Below are positions 1 to 5,448 of a stretch of 5,448 nucleotides of DNA, piece by piece; positions within the stretch are counted from its first letter, which is position 1, and each line of letters opens with the position of its first letter. The stretch spans positions 1 through 5,448 of the forward strand of contig JAGCMZ010000005.1 of assembly GCA_017646225.1 (NCBI GenBank). Reading direction: 5' to 3'. This DNA is from Paludibacteraceae bacterium. Lineage in GTDB: Bacteria; Bacteroidota; Bacteroidia; Bacteroidales; Paludibacteraceae. Below the pieces are notes generated by a model. It saw nothing but the letters and a program-made list of their open reading frames with translations. It did not search any database and was not told the origin of the DNA. The position numbers and the translations under genes were made by a program.

Positions 1-1208
1 CAGTGGTAGAGGGAGATATGGTTTCGTGGACCAAAACATTCCCTGATTTGGATACCCCTGTATTGCCTAATACGGTGTTTGCTATTAACGTTCCAGACGA
101 ATATGGCGAATACTTTAAATCGGCTGCCACCTACAACAAAGAAAATGGCACTAATTATGATCCAAAAGCTGCCATTCCATACACCTTTGATGGTAGATTT
201 GTGGTTTCTGAAGATAATAAACCTGGTGAGGAATATGTTTACACAGGGTTGAACAGTGGCAAAAACTTACTAAACAACGTTTACCCATGCAACTTAGATG
301 CTAAATTGATTGAATCAATGAATTTGGGTAGCGTTAGTGTATATGACTACGAAAATGGTTCTTTTGTTAGTACAGATGCTACTGGTTCTGATGTTGTTAC
401 CATTAAAGCACAACAAGGTTTTGTTTTCACCCCTAAAGCAGGAACCAGCTTTACATTAACCGACGCAATTATGGCAGAAGGTAGTACACGTACACGTTCT
501 ATCGAACGCCCATTACCTACCTTCTCGTTAAGTGTAGATAATGCCAATACTACCGACCCTGGTGCAAGTAACGTCGTGCTTAAATACGACGAACAAGAGG
601 TAGGCTTCTACAATGCAACACTGAATACACCAAAAACGTTTACCCGCAATTTGTACACTCCAGAGGCATACATCATCAGCAACGATGCTTATTACTCTCG
701 TTTGTATGTGGGAGCAGGTGTAACCAAAGTTCCATTGGGTATTGCCTTACGTAGAGCTATGAACGTAACCTTCCAACAAGTATATAACGAAGGATTTACA
801 ACCATGATATTGGTAGATGAACAAACTGGTAAAGAATACGATTTGTTAACCAGAAGTTATACTACTGATAAATTAGCTAAAGGTACAACAGAGGGTCGTT
901 TCTACTTGAAGTTTGCCGTAGATGTTCAAGACGACAACCAAGATGACGACTTTACTACTGATATTGAAGATGCGCTAACAGAACAGGCTTCTATTAATAT
1001 CTATGCTGTAGATAATAGTACGGTTAGGGTGCTAGGCAATAACACCGAGCTACAACAAATTTATGTAAGTGACATGGCAGGACGCACTATGCGTTACGAT
1101 GCAAGCGGCAACTTTGCCGAATTGCAGTTGCCCGTATCGCAAGGTGTATACTTGGTACAAGTAATTGCCGATAACGTAACAAGAACAGAAAAGGTTGTGA
1201 TTAAATAA
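1..1208 (+). CDS. Large T9SS-sorted surface protein, 3' part (left paralog)
   Basis: The reading frame is already open at the left edge (first full codon at base 3), so the start and signal peptide lie outside; the GTG at base 3 is an internal Val codon. About 401 residues are visible. The last ~73 residues (329-401) form a T9SS type A C-terminal sorting domain: a YVSDMAGR strand motif, then GVYLVQV, ending in KVVIK. In this family the domain directs export through the outer membrane and is removed on attachment to the cell surface. An acidic linker (QDDNQDDDFTTD) precedes it. The upstream part is beta-rich with no catalytic motif I recognise. It aligns along its full visible length with the protein at 3798-5448; the sorting domains match at about 45 of 74 positions by eye. 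A small secreted-protein gene follows 161 bp downstream on the same strand. The function is unknown, probably structural or adhesive; the sorting call is secure. Confidence 0.88.
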   Translation, partial: VVEGDMVSWTKTFPDLDTPVLPNTVFAINVPDEYGEYFKSAATYNKENGTNYDPKAAIPYTFDGRFVVSEDNKPGEEYVYTGLNSGKNLLNNVYPCNLDAKLIESMNLGSVSVYDYENGSFVSTDATGSDVVTIKAQQGFVFTPKAGTSFTLTDAIMAEGSTRTRSIERPLPTFSLSVDNANTTDPGASNVVLKYDEQEVGFYNATLNTPKTFTRNLYTPEAYIISNDAYYSRLYVGAGVTKVPLGIALRRAMNVTFQQVYNEGFTTMILVDEQTGKEYDLLTRSYTTDKLAKGTTEGRFYLKFAVDVQDDNQDDDFTTDIEDALTEQASINIYAVDNSTVRVLGNNTELQQIYVSDMAGRTMRYDASGNFAELQLPVSQGVYLVQVIADNVTRTEKVVIK

Positions 1209-1212
1209 TGAC

Positions 1213-1267
1213 GAATCGGTGAATCGGTGAATCGTAATTTGAAACACCGATACCGATTAGTCGATTA
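1213..1267 (+). repeat. 8-bp tandem repeats forming an intergenic hairpin (left copy)
   Basis: Four bases after the large gene's stop, the unit GAATCGGT occurs twice (1213-1220, 1221-1228), followed by a partial GAATCG. Bases 1214-1220 (AATCGGT) can pair with 1252-1258 (ACCGATT), and 1223-1229 (ATCGGTG) with 1245-1251 (CACCGAT). This gives a 7+7 bp stem with a 2-nt bulge and a 15-nt loop. No T-tract follows, so it is not a standard intrinsic terminator. The same blocks recur in the spacer at 3703-3790 on the other strand. RNA processing, 3'-end protection or attenuation between the two genes is inference. Confidence 0.8.
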
Positions 1268-1271
1268 CCCG

Positions 1272-1351
1272 AAAGTTGCGATTAAGCAAGGGTAGAATCA
1301 AATTTATTTGATTTTGCCGAGCCTGAGCAACTTCATGAACGAAGTGAATAG
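1272..1351 (+). other. Extra ~80-nt spacer segment, absent from the right copy
   Basis: This stretch separates the repeat hairpin from the conserved leader of the small gene and has no counterpart in the right-hand spacer. It contains nested dyads: AAGTTGC (1273-1279) with GCAACTT (1327-1333), AATCAAAT (1296-1303) with ATTTGATT (1306-1313), and ACTTC (1330-1334) with GAAGT (1341-1345). It may be a small insertion or the decayed end of another element. No ORF and no clear promoter are seen in it. Confidence 0.45.
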
Positions 1352-1381
1352 TAGTCAATTAGAAAAGATATGAAAAAACAA
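1352..1381 (+). promoter_or_regulatory. Conserved leader and translation start of the small gene (left copy)
   Basis: These 30 nt, running from 18 nt upstream of the ATG into codon 4, are identical to the leader of the paralogous small gene (3678-3707, complement). The segment just before the ATG is AGAAAAGAT, an A-rich, weakly purine-rich translation start typical of Bacteroidota rather than a strong Shine-Dalgarno. The identity fixes the start codon at 1370 and suggests either selection on translation initiation or recent exchange between the copies. Confidence 0.7.
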
Positions 1382-1795
1382 ATTTTATTTGTAATAATGG
1401 CAATGTGCGCTACCTGCGCCATGGCAGTTAGTTTACCAAGTAATTCGTACAATGAATATGCCGGCACTAGAGCTAGTAGCAATAGTTATACCCTTGGTCA
1501 AGGTATCACATTTGTAAACAGTGCCACAGTAGGTGCTTACTCTGGAGAGTGTGGCGATTTGGAAGAAGAATGGGATGGCGACTCTTATTCTTGCGGAAAA
1601 TGCTGTGATGGTCTATACCCTGATGACATCAACACCGAAGAAAACCTAGCTGCTCGTCGTGAATGTTACTTGGCTTGTGGTTTGCCTTTGGGTGATACCC
1701 CCCTTGACGCCCCCACGGCTTTCCTACTTGCTCTTGTAGCGGCATACGGAGCCGTAGCGGTGTATCGCAAAAAAGCAGGTGCAAAAGTAGCTTAA
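1370..1795 (+). CDS. Small secreted Cys-rich protein with a PLD-type C-terminal sorting tail (left paralog)
   Basis: This 141-residue protein belongs to no named functional family I recognise. Residues 1-19 are a signal peptide (MKKQILFVIM...) with an AMA site, predicted to be cut before VSLPSN. It is not a lipoprotein: Cys13 and Cys16 lie in the hydrophobic core without a lipobox. The mature part carries six Cys (61, 75, 78, 79, 99, 103) with a CxxCC cluster, suggesting disulfides or metal binding. The tail holds PLD (111-113), a hydrophobic segment (about 116-132) and YRKK. This tripartite layout resembles PID-CTERM-type sorting tails of Bacteroidota, which are thought to anchor the protein in the membrane or to be processed by an exosortase-like enzyme. 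It lies 161 bp after the large T9SS gene and probably forms a unit with it. The start is supported by the conserved leader. A chaperone, inhibitor or anchor role for the large protein is only a guess. Confidence 0.85.
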   Translation: MKKQILFVIMAMCATCAMAVSLPSNSYNEYAGTRASSNSYTLGQGITFVNSATVGAYSGECGDLEEEWDGDSYSCGKCCDGLYPDDINTEENLAARRECYLACGLPLGDTPLDAPTAFLLALVAAYGAVAVYRKKAGAKVA

Positions 1796-1806
1796 GCTAA
1801 ACAACT

Positions 1807-1825
1807 GTGCAGACACGCACTGCAC
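1807..1825 (+). other. Short stem-loop downstream of the small gene
   Basis: GTGCAG (1807-1812) and CTGCAC (1820-1825) form a 6-bp stem with a 7-nt loop, 12 nt after the stop codon. No T-tract follows. It may simply add to the 3'-end structure ahead of the stronger hairpin at 1838-1872. Confidence 0.35.
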
Positions 1826-1837
1826 TAATATAACAAT

Positions 1838-1872
1838 CAACGGCTGTAACTCGTAAGGGGTTACAGCCGTTG
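1838..1872. terminator. Strong 13-bp stem-loop between convergent genes, probable bidirectional terminator
   Basis: CAACGGCTGTAAC (1838-1850) pairs perfectly with GTTACAGCCGTTG (1860-1872) around a 9-nt loop. It lies between the 3' ends of the convergent small gene (ends 1795) and ATPase gene (ends 1916). The T-run on the plus strand is displaced (TTTT at 1887-1890) and the minus-strand tail is only moderately T-rich, so efficiency is uncertain. Position and stem quality favour a shared terminator. Confidence 0.65.
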
Positions 1873-1915
1873 GTGTAATGTAGTCGTTTTATGATAGTGG
1901 TGTTGCTGCTATTAG

Positions 1916-3076
1916 TTAAAAGATTTTACCTTGCCATAGAGCAGACAGAAAGTCGTTTACGTAATACACTTCAATGCCTTCTATTTTTCTAGATATCTTA
2001 TCGAGCGATACGATTATAGGTTGTGCTGTTGGATAATCGGATACAAACGATTTAAGACCTTTAAGGTGTTTATTTTGAATGTTATCGGTCGATTTAATCT
2101 CGATGGCTACCTTAGCATCGCCAATAACTGCATCTACTTCTACACCTGTTTGTGTGCGCCAGTAAGATAGCTTTTCTGTTTTATGATTGTATCCAATATA
2201 CGCTACTAACTCTTGTATAATAAAGTGTTCAAAGGCATGTCCATATTCTATTGTTCCCTGCGTCAACGAGGTTCTATTTAGCAAATAGTGGGGTAATGCC
2301 ACGTCAAAAAAGTAGAATTTTGGTGCATGTACTAACCTGCGCTTTATCACCTTGCTATACGCAGGAATTCTATAACCAATTAAGGTATCCTCTAGTATAT
2401 CAAAATAAGCTCTAATGGTGTGCGTTTTTATGCCACAGTCTGTAGCTATGTTACTATAATTTATCATTTCGCCATTAGACAAAGCGGCAACCTCTAAAAA
2501 ACGCTGAAAACTGCCAAGTTGACGTACTATCGACTCCTGAATAATTTCTTCTTTTAAATAAATATCTATATATGCAGTTAGTAAACGCCTAGGATTCTTG
2601 GCAAAATAATGCGATGGTATTAGCCCATGCAACAAGGCCTTGTTTAAATCAAAATCTGGTATTTCGGCACTTACCAAAGGGAAAAAATAGCAAGGATAAG
2701 CGCGTCCGCCTAATGTATTGTATCCCTTACGCTTTAATTTTCTTGCACTTGACCCGCATAGTACAAATTTTATTCCCTTTTCCGAAATTAGCCTATGAAC
2801 CTCATTTAATAATTCAGGAACCTCTGGAATCTCATCTATCACTACAACTGTGCTGGCATCTTTATCGTGTAGCATCTGGTACAAAAGGCTAGGGTTACTT
2901 CTAAAACGCATTAGCAATTCAGTGTCTAGTAGGTCTATATAAACAGCGTTTTCTAGTTGAGCACGCATAATAGTGCTCTTGCCCGTTTGGCGTGCACCAA
3001 ATAAAAAAATAGAACTATCTAGCTCGTTTTCTAGTTGTAAATACCTTTTAAGCATGTTTCTTGGAATTAAAAACAT
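1916..3076 (-). CDS. AAA_14/DUF4143 family ATPase
   Basis: The 386-residue protein (from ATG at 3076) has the full architecture of this common but poorly understood P-loop family. It shows Walker A GARQTGKS (27-34), Walker B TVVVIDE (76-82), a LCGSSARKL sensor-like motif (~106-114) and GGRAYPCYFFPL (~123-134). A helix-turn-helix-like stretch (SNIATDCGIKTHTIR, ~208-222) follows. The DUF4143 part carries GVEVDAVI and AIEIKST (~311-330), resembling the (V)D...ExK core of PD-(D/E)xK folds, with Glu283 upstream. Length is normal and no key motif is missing. The frame extends to a TTG at 3100, but ATG 3076 (MFLIPRN) fits the IPR-type N-terminus common in the family; ATG 3055 (MLKRYLQ) is possible because the candidate promoter lies so close. 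The protein is predicted to be cytoplasmic. It sits alone between two inverted modules, with hairpins on both sides, so I infer no shared pathway. Biological role unknown. Confidence 0.9.
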   Translation of the reverse strand: MFLIPRNMLKRYLQLENELDSSIFLFGARQTGKSTIMRAQLENAVYIDLLDTELLMRFRSNPSLLYQMLHDKDASTVVVIDEIPEVPELLNEVHRLISEKGIKFVLCGSSARKLKRKGYNTLGGRAYPCYFFPLVSAEIPDFDLNKALLHGLIPSHYFAKNPRRLLTAYIDIYLKEEIIQESIVRQLGSFQRFLEVAALSNGEMINYSNIATDCGIKTHTIRAYFDILEDTLIGYRIPAYSKVIKRRLVHAPKFYFFDVALPHYLLNRTSLTQGTIEYGHAFEHFIIQELVAYIGYNHKTEKLSYWRTQTGVEVDAVIGDAKVAIEIKSTDNIQNKHLKGLKSFVSDYPTAQPIIVSLDKISRKIEGIEVYYVNDFLSALWQGKIF

Positions 3077-3078
3077 TG

Positions 3079-3108
3079 CAAATCTAAATAAAAATTTCAA
3101 ATTACAAT
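3079..3108 (-). promoter_or_regulatory. Candidate Bacteroidota-type promoter of the ATPase gene
   Basis: Read on the minus strand, TAGATTTG (complement of 3079-3086) matches the Bacteroidota -7 consensus TAnnTTTG. An ATTG lies 18 nt upstream (complement of 3105-3108), near the expected -33 TTTG position. The -7 box ends only 2 nt before ATG 3076. The transcript would thus begin at or just inside that codon, implying a nearly leaderless mRNA or use of ATG 3055. The match is by eye in AT-rich DNA. Confidence 0.45.
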
Positions 3109-3139
3109 GTAAATTGTAAAATTAATTTCAAATTTGAAA
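3102..3139. promoter_or_regulatory. Two dyads upstream of the ATPase gene, possible operator
   Basis: TTACAA (3102-3107) and TTGTAA (3114-3119) form an inverted repeat overlapping the candidate -33 element. A perfect 14-bp palindrome, TTTCAAATTTGAAA, lies at 3126-3139. Either could be a repressor-binding site. Palindromes arise easily in such AT-rich DNA, so confidence is low. Confidence 0.3.
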
Positions 3140-3191
3140 GTAAAAATGCAACTTGCAGCAAAGATTTGATTTGATGGGTAGGAACACCCGA

Positions 3192-3236
3192 CAAAAACAC
3201 CAACCCCCTACTACCATTCTAGGTTATAGGGGGTTG
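3192..3236 (-). terminator. Rho-independent terminator of the right small gene
   Basis: On the minus strand, CAACCCCCTA (complement of 3227-3236) pairs over 10 bp with TAGGGGGTTG (complement of 3201-3210). Three further pairs form inside the 16-nt loop region. The stem is followed by GTGTTTTTGT (complement of 3191-3200), a T5 run. It lies 21 nt past the stop of the small gene and isolates it from the ATPase gene downstream. Confidence 0.8.
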
Positions 3237-3257
3237 AATTGTATTTAAGAACGTTTA

Positions 3258-3689
3258 TTACGCTTCTTGCACTTTGCGTCTGCGATACACCGCTACTGCA
3301 CCGTATGCGGCTACTAGGGCAAGTAGGAAAGCCGTTGGTGCGTCTAGGGGTAGAGATGCACCCATACAAGAGTTAATACATTCTTTGTATACGGGACCGC
3401 ATGAATCTTCAGTTCCTCCTTCCATAAGACAAGGAACAAGTACATTGTTCACGCAACATTCTTCGCATAAGTCCATAGCGTTGGGGTCTTGTTTGTCTAC
3501 CATACAAGTACCTTCTGCAACTGGACTAACATCTGCCTGATTAACAAAGGTAGTGCCGTAACTTACAGTATACGAACCTGAGTTACCATTAGAACCTGGA
3601 TAGCTTTTATATGGATTGTCTGGCAATTTAACAGCTAGCGCACTCAAAGAGCACATCAACATTAATACAAATAATAATTGTTTTTTCAT
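3258..3689 (-). CDS. Small secreted Cys-rich protein with a PLD-type C-terminal sorting tail (right paralog)
   Basis: This 143-residue protein is the mirror-image paralog of the one at 1370-1795. It has a signal peptide (1-19, MKKQLLFVLM..., ALA site before VKLPDN) and the shared mature start (LP-N--Y, then SYT---G-TFVN). Its core has eight Cys (62, 75, 78, 79, 87, 97, 104, 108), then PLD (114-116), a hydrophobic segment (~119-135) and YRRRK. It shares the six-Cys frame C-x(12-13)-C-xx-CC-x(19-24)-C-xxx-C with its paralog and adds Cys87 and Cys97 in a region about five residues longer. The 23 residues from PLD to YR are identical in the two proteins. It starts 108 bp after the large T9SS gene on the same strand and ends at its own intrinsic terminator, so it is probably the last gene of that unit. 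Envelope location is well supported; biochemical role unknown. Confidence 0.86.
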   Translation of the reverse strand: MKKQLLFVLMLMCSLSALAVKLPDNPYKSYPGSNGNSGSYTVSYGTTFVNQADVSPVAEGTCMVDKQDPNAMDLCEECCVNNVLVPCLMEGGTEDSCGPVYKECINSCMGASLPLDAPTAFLLALVAAYGAVAVYRRRKVQEA

Positions 3690-3707
3690 ATCTTTTCTAA
3701 TTGACTA
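3678..3707 (-). promoter_or_regulatory. Conserved leader and translation start of the small gene (right copy)
   Basis: Identical over 30 nt to the leader at 1352-1381, covering the 18 nt before the ATG (complement of 3687-3689) and the first codons. It directly abuts the 8-bp repeat array, whereas the left copy has ~80 nt between them. Confidence 0.7.
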
Positions 3708-3790
3708 ATCGACTAATCGGTTAATCGACTAATCGGTGGCGGTGTTTCAAATCAAATTCTATTCACCGATTCACCGATTTATCGATTCAT
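3703..3790 (-). repeat. 8-bp tandem repeats forming an intergenic hairpin (right copy)
   Basis: In plus-strand coordinates, ACTAATCG occurs at 3704-3711, 3712-3719 and 3728-3735, with the variant GTTAATCG at 3720-3727. A second array of ATTCACCG-type octamers covers 3761-3790. The arrays can pair: AATCGGTG (3731-3738) with CACCGATT (3772-3779), and CGGTG (3740-3744) with CACCG (3764-3768), around a 19-nt loop. Blocks identical to the left spacer in inverted orientation are 3761-3779 with 1214-1232 (19 nt), 3740-3752 with 1237-1249 (13 nt) and 3722-3737 with 1252-1267 (16 nt). No T-tract follows the hairpin. Confidence 0.8.
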
Positions 3791-3797
3791 CTATTTA

Positions 3798-5448
3798 TTA
3801 CTTTAATATTACTTTCTCTGTGCGTGTTGCTTTATCGCCAATTACTTGTACTAGGTAAACACCTTGTGTTACAGGTAAGCGTAAGCTTGCAGCATTGCCC
3901 GATGCGTTGTGTTGAACGGTTCTGCCAGTCATGTCACTTACATAAATGGTTTGTAAGTTGGTATCTACCGATACTACGTTGATGGTTTTGCCATCTTCTG
4001 CAACGTAAATATTGATAGCGGCGCTTTCTTCCAATACGTCTTCTACGTCGGTGGTAATGTCTTCGTCACCATCTTCGTTGTAGTCGTTTTCTGCCACTTT
4101 TAGGTTCAAGAAGAAACGACCTTCAATGTCACCTTCTACCAATGTTTCGGTGGTATAGGTATTGCGAAGTAGGTTGATTTCTTTGCCTGTATAAGTATCG
4201 GTTAGGATAACTTCGCTATAGTTGTTAATGTATGCTCTTTCAAACTTGATGTTCATGGCTTGTTTTAGGCGTACACCTAGTGGAATAACTACCGAATTAT
4301 CGTTGGTGGTGTAACGAGAGTATCTAGTATCGTTAGCTAGGACGTACAATTCGGGGCTATCATAGTTAGGAGCAAATACTTTTTCTACGTTTGTAGGAGC
4401 TTGTTCGCCTTCTGCCAACATCTCGTCTACTTTCACTACAACGTTGCTATAACCAACGCCTGTGTTGGCATTGAATAGGTTTAGCGAAAGAGTTGGAAGT
4501 GTAACCTCTGCCGAGCGTGTTTTGGTATCGCCACCGGCAATCATCGCAGTTGTAATTTCTAGCGAGTTTTTGCCTGCTGCTGGTGTAAAGATGAAACCGT
4601 GTTGAGGACGCAACAAGATGGCATCGGTAGTAGCATCTGTATTGTGGAATGTACCAGATTCGTAGTTATAGTATTGAATTTTACCACCAGTTAAACTTTC
4701 AATCTTTCTTGCATCGATGTTAGCAGGGTAGCTGTTGTTCAACAAGGCTGGTTGACCAGCAGTTAATCCAGTATAAGTAGGTAGCGCTGCATCATTAACA
4801 AACTTACCATCAAAGGTATATAGGTAATTTTGGTCTGGATTAAACTTGTTACCACCTTGATAGTATGCCGCAGGTAGTTTGTATTTGCCATATTGGTCGG
4901 GTAGTTGAATTGCAAACACTGTAGTTGGTTCTACTTCTACAGTTAAATCTGCAAAGGTTTCGTCCCATTGACCGGTAATACCGTCTGAAGTCTCAACCAA
5001 TTTAGCAGCATGCATGTAAACGTGGGGCTCTTGGTTTTTGATAAAGTAGTCGCCAGAAACGATGTTGCGATAGTCATCCAATTCATCATCCCATGGCATA
5101 ATTACTGTACCTACAAGAATCCATTGTTTACGTTTTGCCTCAAAGTTGGTTATAGCATTGGTATAGTGTTTATTGCCATTTACTAAGTTTTCAACACCTG
5201 TAATACCAGCACCATATTCTAGCTCAATAGTTTTAGCAAACTCATTAGCATTTGCTGTTACTTGTTCAGCAACAGGAATTTTGTTTTCTGTAACACGAGA
5301 AGCTGCTTCAAATGAACTTGGAATATTTGGCCAATATAACACACCGTGTGATGGTGTTGGGTAAGCTGCTGAGTTAGCAGAAGGAATAATTACTTTTAAG
5401 TCTTGTGCAAGATTATTTAAACAGGTTAAGCGAACACCTGTTTCTGCA
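3798..5448 (-). CDS. Large T9SS-sorted surface protein, lacking its 5' end (right paralog)
   Basis: The frame stays open from the stop at 3798 to the right window edge, giving 549 visible residues. The GTG at 5342 is an internal Val codon, not the start. Residues ~476-549 form a T9SS type A sorting domain (YVSDMTGR, GVYLVQV, terminal KVILK), so the protein should be exported through the outer membrane and attached to the surface. Before it lies an acidic linker (NEDGDEDITTD). The visible N-terminal part includes LEYGAGITGVE (76-86) and a Trp-Ile-Leu-Val-Gly-Thr segment (~109-114), of a type seen in large beta-rich Bacteroidota surface proteins; no enzyme motif is recognisable. It matches the protein at 1-1208 from about residue 165 onward, including TVFAI, YTFDG and LPT-SL. 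A small Cys-rich gene follows 108 bp downstream. An adhesive or structural role is inference. Confidence 0.9.
   Translation of the reverse strand, partial: AETGVRLTCLNNLAQDLKVIIPSANSAAYPTPSHGVLYWPNIPSSFEAASRVTENKIPVAEQVTANANEFAKTIELEYGAGITGVENLVNGNKHYTNAITNFEAKRKQWILVGTVIMPWDDELDDYRNIVSGDYFIKNQEPHVYMHAAKLVETSDGITGQWDETFADLTVEVEPTTVFAIQLPDQYGKYKLPAAYYQGGNKFNPDQNYLYTFDGKFVNDAALPTYTGLTAGQPALLNNSYPANIDARKIESLTGGKIQYYNYESGTFHNTDATTDAILLRPQHGFIFTPAAGKNSLEITTAMIAGGDTKTRSAEVTLPTLSLNLFNANTGVGYSNVVVKVDEMLAEGEQAPTNVEKVFAPNYDSPELYVLANDTRYSRYTTNDNSVVIPLGVRLKQAMNIKFERAYINNYSEVILTDTYTGKEINLLRNTYTTETLVEGDIEGRFFLNLKVAENDYNEDGDEDITTDVEDVLEESAAINIYVAEDGKTINVVSVDTNLQTIYVSDMTGRTVQHNASGNAASLRLPVTQGVYLVQVIGDKATRTEKVILK

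Noticed and set aside
347..547. Minus-strand ORF of 66 codons inside the left large gene
   Set aside because: It lies wholly within a well-supported coding sequence and shows no signal peptide or recognisable motif.
1050..1247. Minus-strand ORF of 65 codons over the end of the left large gene
   Set aside because: It is antisense to the conserved sorting domain and the octamer repeats; that conservation is explained by the plus-strand gene.
1213..1267. Classical Rho-independent terminator between the large and small genes
   Set aside because: The hairpin has A/T-mixed stems and no following T-tract in either copy, so simple termination is not supported.
1370..1426. Lipoprotein signal on the small proteins
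   Set aside because: Cys13 and Cys16 have no lipobox before them, and a good signal peptidase I site (AMA / ALA) follows at residue 19 in both paralogs.
2614..2892. Plus-strand ORF of 92 codons inside the ATPase gene
   Set aside because: It is antisense to the Walker B and sensor regions, with composition typical of a shadow frame.
1916..3076. Transposase or IstB-like transposition helper
   Set aside because: The protein has the AAA_14 plus DUF4143 layout with an EVD...EIK segment; no partner transposase or terminal inverted repeats are seen at the gene's ends.
3274..3540. Plus-strand ORF of 88 codons over the right small gene
   Set aside because: It mirrors the conserved sorting tail and Cys core of the minus-strand gene; no independent evidence.
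3703..3790. CRISPR array
   Set aside because: The 8-bp units are contiguous, with no unique spacers, and no cas genes are present.
5173..5364. Plus-strand ORF of 63 codons at the right end
   Set aside because: It is antisense to the open frame of the right large gene, which continues to the window edge.

Overview
The window looks like accessory chromosome of a Bacteroidota bacterium, probably Bacteroidales-like. The support is two large proteins ending in type IX secretion (T9SS) type A sorting domains, AT-leaning coding sequence, weak Shine-Dalgarno signals and one Bacteroidota-style TAnnTTTG promoter element. The species cannot be named from this sequence.

The layout is a near-mirror image. 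On the left, the 3' part of a large T9SS-sorted surface protein gene (1-1208, +) is followed by a small secreted Cys-rich protein gene (1370-1795, +). On the right, on the opposite strand, a paralogous large gene (3798-5448, -, 5' end outside the window) is followed by a paralogous small gene (3258-3689, -). Both large-small pairs are joined by the same kind of intergenic spacer, made of 8-bp tandem repeats that fold into a hairpin, and by an identical 30-nt leader running into ATGAAAAAACAA. The two modules are therefore an inverted duplication, facing each other.

Between them lies one unrelated-looking gene (1916-3076, -) for an AAA_14/DUF4143 ATPase. It has its own likely promoter and is separated from both small genes by stem-loops. 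The one at 3192-3236 is a good intrinsic terminator for the right small gene.

The small proteins are the most novel part. Each has a signal peptide, a diverged Cys-rich core, and an identical 23-residue tail: a Pro-Leu-Asp motif, a hydrophobic segment and basic residues. The tail resembles PID-CTERM-type sorting tails of Bacteroidota. The large protein is predicted to reach the cell surface through T9SS, while the small one should stay in the envelope by its tail. A functional partnership between them is inferred from their duplicated pairing only. The ATPase shows no evident functional link to the modules.
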